This document shows, piece after piece, positions 1-5,981 of a stretch of 64,000 nucleotides of DNA; the first letter of the stretch is position 1, and each line of letters opens with the position of its first letter. The DNA is from Saccharospirillum alexandrii_A (GTDB lineage Bacteria > Pseudomonadota > Gammaproteobacteria > Pseudomonadales > Natronospirillaceae), in contig NZ_JBHZRJ010000006.1 in the NCBI RefSeq assembly GCF_043641555.1, positions 271,211 to 335,210 on the forward strand. Reading direction: 5' to 3'. Under the pieces are notes generated by a model that had not been told where the DNA came from, did no database searches, and was given only the letters and a program-made list of their open reading frames with translations. The translations under genes were made by a program, and so were the position numbers.

Positions 1-1
1 C

Positions 2-766
2 GGCGATGTACAGACCTACACCCACCGCATCGGCCGTACCGGCCGTGCCGGTCGCAGTGGCAAGGCGATCATGTTCGTCAAGCCGCGCGAGCGTCGCTTG
101 CTGCGCGATATCGAACGCGTGACCAAGCAGCAACTGAAGCCTTACCCGCTGCCAAGCGCTGCCCAGTTGAGCGACCACCGCGCCGGCCAGTTCAAGGCCG
201 ATGTGCTGGAGCGCATTGAAAGCGCCGATTTGACCTTTTTCCGCGCCATGATCGATGGCTGGGTCGAGAACACGGAAACCCCGGTCGATGCGCGCGATCT
301 GGCTGCTGCGCTGGCAATGATGGCACAGGAAGACAAGCCGCTGCAGATTCCGGAAGATCCGAAGCCGCGTCCGACTCGCGACCGTGATGACCGCCCGGGC
401 CGCGATGGCAAACCCCGTCCGGAACGTGGTGCCAAGCGTGACCGCCCGCTGGATTACGACGCCCAGAAATACCGTCTCGATGTAGGCCGTAAAGACGGCG
501 TTGAGCCGGGCCACATTGTTGGCGCCATTGCCAATGAAGCCGGCATCGAAGGCCGCTTCATCAACAACATCAGCATTCAGGAACAGTACACCCTGGTCGA
601 CCTGCCCACCGGCATGCCCAAGGAAATTCTGGAACAGCTGAAAAAGACCCGCGTCAAAGGCCGCCCCATGGCCCTGCGTGCCTGGGAAGACAGCCCGGCC
701 GGCGCACCGGCACGGCGCAAGCCCGCTGGCGACCGCAAGCCGCGCAAACCCCGCAAAGTTGACTAG
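2..766 (+). CDS. deaD: DEAD-box ATP-dependent RNA helicase DeaD/CsdA, C-terminal part (5' end outside window)
   Basis: The reading frame is open from base 2, so the gene begins before the window. The first residues contain the helicase motif VI signature (HRIGRTGRAGR), which binds ATP and RNA in the second RecA-like domain. A helical linker and a charged Arg/Asp/Pro-rich stretch follow. The C-terminus is a DbpA-type RNA-binding domain (from YRLDVGRKDGV to about RVKGRPMALR) and then a short basic tail. This order is that of DeaD (CsdA), which unwinds structured RNA in ribosome assembly and cold adaptation. DbpA, SrmB and RhlE lack this combination of charged linker and domain. A perfect terminator follows at once, so the gene ends a transcript. 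Confidence 0.93.
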   Translation, partial: GDVQTYTHRIGRTGRAGRSGKAIMFVKPRERRLLRDIERVTKQQLKPYPLPSAAQLSDHRAGQFKADVLERIESADLTFFRAMIDGWVENTETPVDARDLAAALAMMAQEDKPLQIPEDPKPRPTRDRDDRPGRDGKPRPERGAKRDRPLDYDAQKYRLDVGRKDGVEPGHIVGAIANEAGIEGRFINNISIQEQYTLVDLPTGMPKEILEQLKKTRVKGRPMALRAWEDSPAGAPARRKPAGDRKPRKPRKVD

Positions 767-786
767 TACCTGCGCTTCGCGCTCAT

Positions 787-816
787 AAAAAAAGCGACCC
801 TAGGGTCGCTTTTTTT
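787..816 (+). terminator. Rho-independent terminator after deaD
   Basis: A perfect palindrome GCGACCCTAGGGTCGC is flanked by seven A on the left and seven T on the right, 20 bases after the deaD stop. The symmetry would let it work in both directions. Confidence 0.93.
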
Positions 817-853
817 ATTTCGGAGTTTGGCTTTGCTTGGGTGGCAAGTATCC

Positions 854-966
854 GTGTCAGGCACCGGGTGTACCTTTCTGGGGTCGGCGTAAACCCATCC
901 GTGGGGCCTAGACTGAAGCATCCATGCTTCAGACTACCCCAGAAAGGTACACCCGGCACCTGACAC
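854..966. repeat. Nested inverted-repeat element with 31-bp arms (REP/RAYT-like)
   Basis: The left arm at 854-884 begins GTGTCAGGCACCGGGTG and the right arm at 936-966 is its reverse complement with two mismatches. The 51-base centre holds a second hairpin, CTGAAGCAT at 913-921 and ATGCTTCAG at 924-932. Arms beginning GTGTCAGGCACC and ending TGGGGT resemble repeats that often accompany Y1-type REP-associated transposases, and one such transposase lies at 9950-10939. The link between the two is inference. No coding frame is evident here. Confidence 0.7.
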
Positions 967-1037
967 TAAATTGGTTGCAAACTCTGACTTGCTTTACTAA
1001 AAACTCGCGGCTCGCAGCTCAAAACTCTCAGCTCTCT

Positions 1038-1217
1038 TCACCCTATAAAATACTTAATCGCCGCCCCAATCAGCACCAGCGGCACTAGAATCCGAATCCA
1101 CTTCGAATACTTCGCCGCCTGTTCTTCACTGACTTCCGAGCCCTTGGCCGAGGTGATTTTAATCACCACCAACATCACCAGTGCCAGTACAACCAGAATC
1201 GTCACAATAGGTGGCAT
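1038..1217 (-). CDS. Small two-helix membrane protein coupled to trpC (59 aa, unrecognised)
   Basis: A 59-codon frame starts at an ATG whose A is the last base of the trpC TGA stop (TGATG overlap), the classic arrangement for translational coupling. The product begins MPPIVTILVVLALVML and has two hydrophobic helices, about residues 3-19 and 41-57. A charged segment between them contains SAKGSEVSEEQAAKYSKW. It looks like an inner-membrane protein and I do not recognise the family. The overlap, sensible codon use and full-length helices argue that it is real. A function in tryptophan metabolism is not implied by anything in the protein. Confidence 0.7.
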   Translation of the reverse strand: MPPIVTILVVLALVMLVVIKITSAKGSEVSEEQAAKYSKWIRILVPLVLIGAAIKYFIG

Positions 1218-2020
1218 CAGAGATCTCCAAACAATTCATTCATTCGTGTACCGGGATCGTCGGCGCGCATAAACGCTTCGCCGACCAGAAAGGCATTGAT
1301 GCGGTTATTGCGCATTAATTCAACGTCGGCCGGTGTCAGAATGCCGCTTTCGGTGATCAGGGTGCGCCCTTCATCGACGGCGTCTTTCAGCGCCAGCGTG
1401 GTGTCCAGGGTGACCTCAAACGTATGCAGATTCCGGTTGTTGATGCCTATCAGTGGGGTATCGAGGCGTAACGCCATGTCCATTTCAGCGGCATCGTGCA
1501 CTTCAACCAGCACATCCATGCCGAGTTCGCGGGCCTGGTCGTGCAAGTCGGCCAACTGCGCGACTTCAAGTGAAGAGACAATCAACAGCACGCAGTCGGC
1601 GCCCAGCGCTCTGGCTTCGGTGATCTGATAGGGGTCGATCAGAAAGTCTTTGCGGATCACCGGCAACGCGCAGCCGTCGCGCACGGCTACCAGGTAGTCT
1701 TCATGGCCCTGAAAGAAATCACGATCGGTGAGCACCGACAAACAGGCCGCACCGGCGCGCTCATAACTCTGCGCAATCTCGACCGGCACAAAGGGGTCGC
1801 GCAAGATACTTTTGCTGGGCGATGCCTTTTTGATTTCGGCGATGACCGCGGCCTTGCCCGCTTCAATTTTAGCGTTCAGCGCCCGGGCAAAGCCTCTCGG
1901 CGCCGGGTGTCGGTCGAATTCGCGCTCAAGATCCAGCGCGCTAACGCGCCGCGAGCGCTCAGCGATTTCTTCGCGTTTGCGATCGTTGATTTTTTTCAGA
2001 ATGGTCGGCGTATCGGTCAC
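1217..2020 (-). CDS. trpC: Indole-3-glycerol phosphate synthase
   Basis: This 267-residue protein has the usual length for monofunctional TrpC, a TIM barrel that closes carboxyphenylaminodeoxyribulose phosphate to indole-3-glycerol phosphate in tryptophan synthesis. Diagnostic segments are EIKKASPSKSILR (catalytic Lys, phosphate site), the ALPVIRKDFLIDPYQI strand with its catalytic Lys, GINNRNLHTFEV, and TESGI near the C-terminus. It follows trpD with a 2-base gap and overlaps the next small gene by one base. There is no fused TrpF domain, unlike the enterobacterial enzyme. Confidence 0.97.
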   Translation of the reverse strand: MTDTPTILKKINDRKREEIAERSRRVSALDLEREFDRHPAPRGFARALNAKIEAGKAAVIAEIKKASPSKSILRDPFVPVEIAQSYERAGAACLSVLTDRDFFQGHEDYLVAVRDGCALPVIRKDFLIDPYQITEARALGADCVLLIVSSLEVAQLADLHDQARELGMDVLVEVHDAAEMDMALRLDTPLIGINNRNLHTFEVTLDTTLALKDAVDEGRTLITESGILTPADVELMRNNRINAFLVGEAFMRADDPGTRMNELFGDL

Positions 2021-2022
2021 GG

Positions 2023-3060
2023 TCAGGCTCCGGTCAGGGCGTCGGAGAACGCCGCCAGTTCTTTCATTTTCTCAAATGCCAGACCGGTCGAGATGGCATC
2101 CTGCGCCATGGCAATACCCTGTTCCAGATCACTGGCCACGCCCGATACGTAAATCGCTGCGCCGGCATTCAACGCAATAATGTCGGCGGCCCGGGCGGAA
2201 ACTTCATCGGTTGCACCGGTCAGGGCGTTTTTGATCAGTTCGAAACTCTGCTGGGAATTCTGCACCGCCAGACCAGACAACCCCTGAGTCGCCAGGCCGA
2301 CGTCTTCCGGGCGCACTTTGTAACTGCGTACTTCACCGTCTTTCAGTTCAGCCACAAAGTTGCTGCCGCCGATGCTGAATTCATCGAGCCCGTCTTTAGA
2401 GTGCACGACCATCACGTGTTCACTGCCCAGGCGTTTCATCACATGCGCCAGGGGTTCACAGAGGTTTTCAGTGAACACCCCGATGACCTGGCGCTTCACA
2501 CCGGCCGGGTTGGTCAGCGGGCCGATGATGTTGAAAATGGTACGCATACCCAGTTCCTTGCGCGGGCCAATGGCGTACTTCATGGCGCTGTGGTGGCCGG
2601 GTGCAAACATGAAACCAACGCCGACCGATTCAACCGCCCGGGCGGTTTGATCCGGCGTCAGGTTGATGTTGATGCCCGCCGCTTCGAGTAAATCGGCACT
2701 GCCGGAATTGGACGACACGCCCCGGTTACCGTGTTTGGCAACCCGGCCACCGGCAGCGGCCACCACAAAGGCGGCGGCGGTTGAAACGTTGAACAAATCC
2801 TGACCATCGCCGCCGGTGCCGCAGGTATCAACCAGGTTATCAACGTTCACATTCACGCTGGCGGCCAGTTCACGCATCACCATGGCCGCGCCGGTGATTT
2901 CCTCGATGGTTTCCCCCTTCATGCGCAGGCCCATCAGGAAGGCACCGATCTGGGCGTCGGTGCATTCTCCGGTCATGATCTGGCGCATGACCAATTGCAT
3001 GTCCTCCTGGCTGAAGTGGCCGTGTTCGGAAATGCGCTTCAAGGCGTACTTGATATCCAT
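2023..3060 (-). CDS. trpD: Anthranilate phosphoribosyltransferase
   Basis: This 345-residue protein transfers phosphoribosyl from PRPP to anthranilate in the second step of the tryptophan branch. The PRPP-binding loop DTCGTGGDGQDLFNVST, then HGNRGVSSNSGSADLLEAAG, and the conserved FMFAPGHHSAMKYA and R-x-LGMRTIFNIIGPLTNPA blocks are all present. A good ribosome site (GGAGCGAGC before ATG) supports the start. It lies 55 bases after trpG and is almost contiguous with trpC, so the three form one operon. Confidence 0.97.
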   Translation of the reverse strand: MDIKYALKRISEHGHFSQEDMQLVMRQIMTGECTDAQIGAFLMGLRMKGETIEEITGAAMVMRELAASVNVNVDNLVDTCGTGGDGQDLFNVSTAAAFVVAAAGGRVAKHGNRGVSSNSGSADLLEAAGININLTPDQTARAVESVGVGFMFAPGHHSAMKYAIGPRKELGMRTIFNIIGPLTNPAGVKRQVIGVFTENLCEPLAHVMKRLGSEHVMVVHSKDGLDEFSIGGSNFVAELKDGEVRSYKVRPEDVGLATQGLSGLAVQNSQQSFELIKNALTGATDEVSARAADIIALNAGAAIYVSGVASDLEQGIAMAQDAISTGLAFEKMKELAAFSDALTGA

Positions 3061-3115
3061 GCTCGCTCCTGCGGGTCAGGGTAGAAGGGGGTCGGTTAAG
3101 TTTTGCAACACTATA

Positions 3116-3754
3116 TCAGATTGCGGCAGGCTGATCAGGCCCCGGAGCGGCCGATAGCGCCGCAGGCAGGGGAACCTCCAGAAACCGCGCCAGCAGCGCA
3201 TGGCCATGGTGAGTCAGAATCGATTCCGGGTGAAACTGCACCCCTTCCACCGCCAGCGAACGGTGCCGAACGCTCATGATTTCCTCGACGGCGCCATCCG
3301 GGGTTTCCGTCCAGGCGGTGACTTCCAGGCATTCCGGCAGAGTGGCCTGGTCGATCACCAGCGAATGGTAGCGGGTGACCTGAAAGGGATTTTCAAGGCC
3401 GGTAAAGACCCCTCGCCCGGTGTGGTGCACCAGCGACGTCTTGCCATGCATCACCCGCCCGGCCCGAACGACCGCAGCGCCAAAGACCTGGCCAATGCAC
3501 TGATGACCGAGGCACACCCCCAACACCGGCGTTTTGCCGGCGAAATGCTGCACCGCCGCCATTGAAATGCCGGCTTCGTTGGGCGTACAGGGCCCCGGTG
3601 AAATCATCAGGGCATCCGGTGTCAGGGCGTCCAGATCATCCAGTGTGGTGGCATCGCTCTGCACCACAACGACATCGGCGCCGAGCTCTTGCAGGTAGTG
3701 CACCAGGTTATAGGTGAAGGAGTCGTGATTATCGATCATGACCACTCGGGGCAT
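3116..3754 (-). CDS. trpG: Anthranilate synthase component II / glutamine amidotransferase
   Basis: A class I glutamine amidotransferase of 212 residues. It hydrolyses glutamine and passes ammonia to the chorismate-using large subunit (TrpE, or PabB for folate). The start IDNHDSFTYNLVHYLQ, the oxyanion segment MISPGPCTPNEAG, the nucleophile in GVCLGHQ (Cys81), and the His/Glu pair in VQFHPESILT are intact. It heads trpG-trpD-trpC on the minus strand. The partner trpE is not in the window, as in pseudomonads where trpE is unlinked. The protein may serve both tryptophan and p-aminobenzoate synthesis. The last dozen residues (Ala/Pro-rich) are longer than usual. Confidence 0.95.
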   Translation of the reverse strand: MPRVVMIDNHDSFTYNLVHYLQELGADVVVVQSDATTLDDLDALTPDALMISPGPCTPNEAGISMAAVQHFAGKTPVLGVCLGHQCIGQVFGAAVVRAGRVMHGKTSLVHHTGRGVFTGLENPFQVTRYHSLVIDQATLPECLEVTAWTETPDGAVEEIMSVRHRSLAVEGVQFHPESILTHHGHALLARFLEVPLPAALSAAPGPDQPAAI

Positions 3755-3862
3755 TGTTCATTACCTTGTTGTTTCAACAGCAGGGCGACAGTTTGAATCA
3801 ACACCCGTTAAAATGCATGTCTGTTAACCTTACTACCCAACCCGGCACGCAGGAGACACCCC

Positions 3863-4675
3863 ATTCAGCGCACGCCCACCCAGCGACTGCTCGACCGCGA
3901 CTTCTACCGCAATGGCCCCAACCATCGGGGGGATCGCGAGGTCGGCTTTGGTGACGTCAAACGCCGTTTCGGGTTGCGCACCGTCACCATTGGCCGCTGG
4001 GTCACCAAAGCCGAGCAGGCCAGCACCGCCAATCACTTCTACGACGCGCTTGCCGACTTGCAGACCATTCTGCACGGCACGGCCGACCTGCTGTCGTTGC
4101 GCGGCACCCTGTCGCTCACCTACGGCCGCGGTGGCCAGCCGGGCGTAGCCGCCCACTATGAACCGGCCTCACGTACCCTGGCGCTGGCCAAAAACGCCGG
4201 GCCGGGCAGCATTGCTCATGAGTGGTTTCACGCCCTCGATCACTACCTTGCGGACAAGGCCTTCAAAACGGCCACGGCCGGTCGTTTCGCCTCGTCGGCG
4301 TGGCTTGCCGACAGCCCGGCCATCGGGCACCCGCTGAACCAGCGTCTGTTCGAATGCTTCCAGGCCATTCTGCTGAACGAAGCGGGGACCGGCACTAGCG
4401 AGCTGTTCAAGCGCTCGGTCGAGGCCGACCGCAGCCAGGGCGGCCTGTATTACAGCCTGCCGGAGGAACTGGCAGCCCGGTCTTTTGAGGCCTTTGTCCA
4501 GGATGCCCCCCTTAAGAATCACTTTCTGGTGAAAGGCACCCGGGAATCGCCCGAGGCCAAACAAGGCCTCTATCCGCAAGAGGCGCAAAGAGCGCGTATT
4601 AATGAGGCGTTTAACCGGTATTTTCAGGCGTTGGGTAATGCACTGGCCCGGCAAGGGAGCCCGGCCGGTCAATAA
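3863..4675 (+). CDS. CLCA_X family protein, probable ATT start
   Basis: A protein of about 270 residues. The N-terminal block RDFYRNGPNHRG...EVGFGDVKRRFG followed by TVTIGRWVT is typical of the CLCA_X family, as is the SIAHEWFHALDHYL motif, a zincin-like HExxH-type helix (HEWFH). Biochemical function is unknown to me. The nearest downstream in-frame start is TTG at 3974, which would cut off the conserved N-terminus. An AGGAGA ribosome site at 3851-3856 is placed 6 bases before ATT at 3863, which gives the family-like N-terminus QRTPTQRLLDRDFYRNGPN. The frame is closed by TAA at 3809, and no ATG, GTG or TTG lies between that stop and 3863. The gene is divergent from trpG. Confidence 0.75.
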   Translation: MQRTPTQRLLDRDFYRNGPNHRGDREVGFGDVKRRFGLRTVTIGRWVTKAEQASTANHFYDALADLQTILHGTADLLSLRGTLSLTYGRGGQPGVAAHYEPASRTLALAKNAGPGSIAHEWFHALDHYLADKAFKTATAGRFASSAWLADSPAIGHPLNQRLFECFQAILLNEAGTGTSELFKRSVEADRSQGGLYYSLPEELAARSFEAFVQDAPLKNHFLVKGTRESPEAKQGLYPQEAQRARINEAFNRYFQALGNALARQGSPAGQ

Positions 4676-4682
4676 AGGCGAT

Positions 4683-4709
4683 AAAAAAAGCCGCCATTGC
4701 GGCGGCTTC
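4683..4709 (-). terminator. Rho-independent terminator for the YjfB-like gene
   Basis: The stem GCCGCC with GGCGGC is flanked by seven A on the + strand, which reads as a seven-U tract on the minus strand, 12 bases after the minus-strand stop at 4721. On the + strand the T tract is weak, so it mainly serves the minus gene but may also block read-through from the CLCA_X gene. Confidence 0.85.
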
Positions 4710-4720
4710 TGTGGTTGGGC

Positions 4721-4927
4721 TCAGACCCGAACGCTGACGTTCTGGCCGAGATTGCCAATGGGGTCGGCCGCCTGCCCGGGGCTAATGCTTTGTATCAACT
4801 GCAGGGCAAGATCCGCCTGCAGGTCCGTCGCCTGTTTCAGGACTTTCAGACCGGCCTCACCTTTGGCTTCGTTGGTGGCCTGGGCCGTGGAATAGGCAGC
4901 CACCGAACTGATGGATCCAAGATTCAT
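4721..4927 (-). CDS. YjfB-family putative motility protein (68 aa)
   Basis: A 68-residue soluble protein beginning MNLGSISSVAAYSTAQ, with the central VLKQATDLQADLALQLIQSI helix and the C-terminal LGQNVSVRV. This matches the short YjfB/putative motility protein family: an N-terminal Ser-rich start, a Leu/Gln helix and a short tail ending in LGQNVNT-like sequence. The family is annotated from its flagellar context in other bacteria, and no biochemical role is established to my knowledge. No flagellar genes are in this window, so the gene stands alone between convergent and co-directional neighbours. It has its own terminator. Confidence 0.7.
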   Translation of the reverse strand: MNLGSISSVAAYSTAQATNEAKGEAGLKVLKQATDLQADLALQLIQSISPGQAADPIGNLGQNVSVRV

Positions 4928-5004
4928 CTGCGGCTCATCGATTGAGTGTGAGCCTACTGCATCGGCCAGATCCTTCAGGACTTAAGGGTCGTTTACACTT
5001 TGTT

Positions 5005-5643
5005 TCAGTGCTTCCCCGAATGAGCACCCGCCTGCTTTTGATCGAACAGTACTTTCACCGGACGAGACAGTTTCTCCGGATGCCGCGGCGTGACATCGGC
5101 AAAGCATTCGTAGATGCGTTGCATATCGGCTTCGAGGTCTTCGCCGGGTTCGAGAATCAGCGGAAAGGTTACCTGCTTTCTCCGGTAATCGGCCGTTGCC
5201 AGCACAATGGGAACACCCGCCTGGCGGGCGATATGGTGAAACCCGGTTTTCCATGTATCGGCGTTGCTGCGGGTACCCTCCGGCGTCATCACAATGATGA
5301 TGCGGTCATGGCGGCTCAATTCGACCACGGTCTGCCCCACCACACCGCCGGCTTTGGAGCGGTCGACCGGAATACCGCCCAGCTTCTTCAGCATCCAGCC
5401 AAAGGGCCACCTGAACAGGGAATTCTTGATCATAAACCGGGCGTGCAGCGCCAGCGCGATGCCAGCGGTAATGCCCAATACGCCATCCCAGTTCGAGGTA
5501 TGTGGCCCGCCTACGACAATGGCCTTGGGAAGGTCCGGAAAAGGTTCCACATACCAGCCCGCCAGTCGCAACAAACCAATGGCCAGCCGGCGCAGCGGCG
5601 AGCCACCCGCTGCCACGGCCGTTTTTTTCTTATTGTTGTGCAT
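5005..5643 (-). CDS. 1-acyl-glycerol-3-phosphate acyltransferase-like (PlsC superfamily)
   Basis: A protein of about 212 residues. The HX4D box (HTSNWD) carries the catalytic His-Asp pair. The downstream blocks SLFRWPFGWMLKKLGGIPVDRS, EGTRSN (the acyltransferase EGTR motif) and the IVLATADYRRKQVTFPL segment define the lysophospholipid acyltransferase fold. The short form and the sequence GGPHTSNWDG place it with the family often called 'lysophospholipid acyltransferase family protein' rather than the main PlsC. The ATG at 5643 follows AGGATCACT and is preferred to an upstream in-frame ATG that would add a Cys-rich stretch unlike the family. It acts on membrane lipids, and the substrate is unknown. 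Confidence 0.88.
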   Translation of the reverse strand: MHNNKKKTAVAAGGSPLRRLAIGLLRLAGWYVEPFPDLPKAIVVGGPHTSNWDGVLGITAGIALALHARFMIKNSLFRWPFGWMLKKLGGIPVDRSKAGGVVGQTVVELSRHDRIIIVMTPEGTRSNADTWKTGFHHIARQAGVPIVLATADYRRKQVTFPLILEPGEDLEADMQRIYECFADVTPRHPEKLSRPVKVLFDQKQAGAHSGKH

Positions 5644-5745
5644 AGTGATCCTGAGTTTTTCTACATCAGGCCCGATGTTAACCCATACCGGGCACTGACA
5701 CACAGCCGATATACAAAAGCTATTGCATCGGTCGTTAAAACAAAC

Positions 5746-5774
5746 TTATGGCAATGACTGACCACTGCTATAAC
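5746..5774 (+). promoter_or_regulatory. Possible sigma-70 promoter before katG
   Basis: TATAAC at 5769-5774 is close to the -10 consensus. TTATGG at 5746-5751 is a weak -35 box at 17-base spacing. A weak -35 fits an activator-dependent promoter such as OxyR control of katG, but no OxyR site was recognised. Confidence 0.3.
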
Positions 5775-5804
5775 TAGTGTGAGTAGTAAGGCGGTAAGGA
5801 AGCC

Positions 5805-5981
5805 ATGACTTATCCGCATCCCCTGATATTGACTGACATGGCTCAGACCGGTGCTGGCTCCCGGCAGACAGGCTGTAAAGTCGTCGGGTTGAGTGGCCAG
5901 TTCACCGAGTCCCGACTAACGTTACACGACCCTATAACCAGAATAACGCAACCAAACAGTCACAGACGGAGAGAGTTATGA
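5805..5981 (+). CDS. 58-codon upstream open frame overlapping katG start
   Basis: An ATG at 5805 follows a good ribosome site (GGTAAGGA, 4 bases away) and opens a frame of 58 codons whose TGA overlaps the katG ATG as ATGA. The peptide begins MTYPHPLILTDMAQTG and ends in a basic HRRREL tail. I recognise no family and no signal peptide. katG has its own ribosome site (GGAGAGAG), so the frame could be a coupled leader peptide or chance. The combination of Shine-Dalgarno sequence and exact stop/start overlap makes chance less likely. Confidence 0.35.
   Translation: MTYPHPLILTDMAQTGAGSRQTGCKVVGLSGQFTESRLTLHDPITRITQPNSHRRREL

Noticed and set aside
3754..3954. 66-codon + strand frame starting at the trpG edge
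   Set aside because: It lies in another frame than the CLCA_X N-terminus and has no ribosome site. The frame starting at 3863 explains the region better.
4942..5757. 271-codon + strand open frame opposite the acyltransferase gene
   Set aside because: The opposite strand encodes intact HX4D and EGTR acyltransferase motifs. This frame shows no family.
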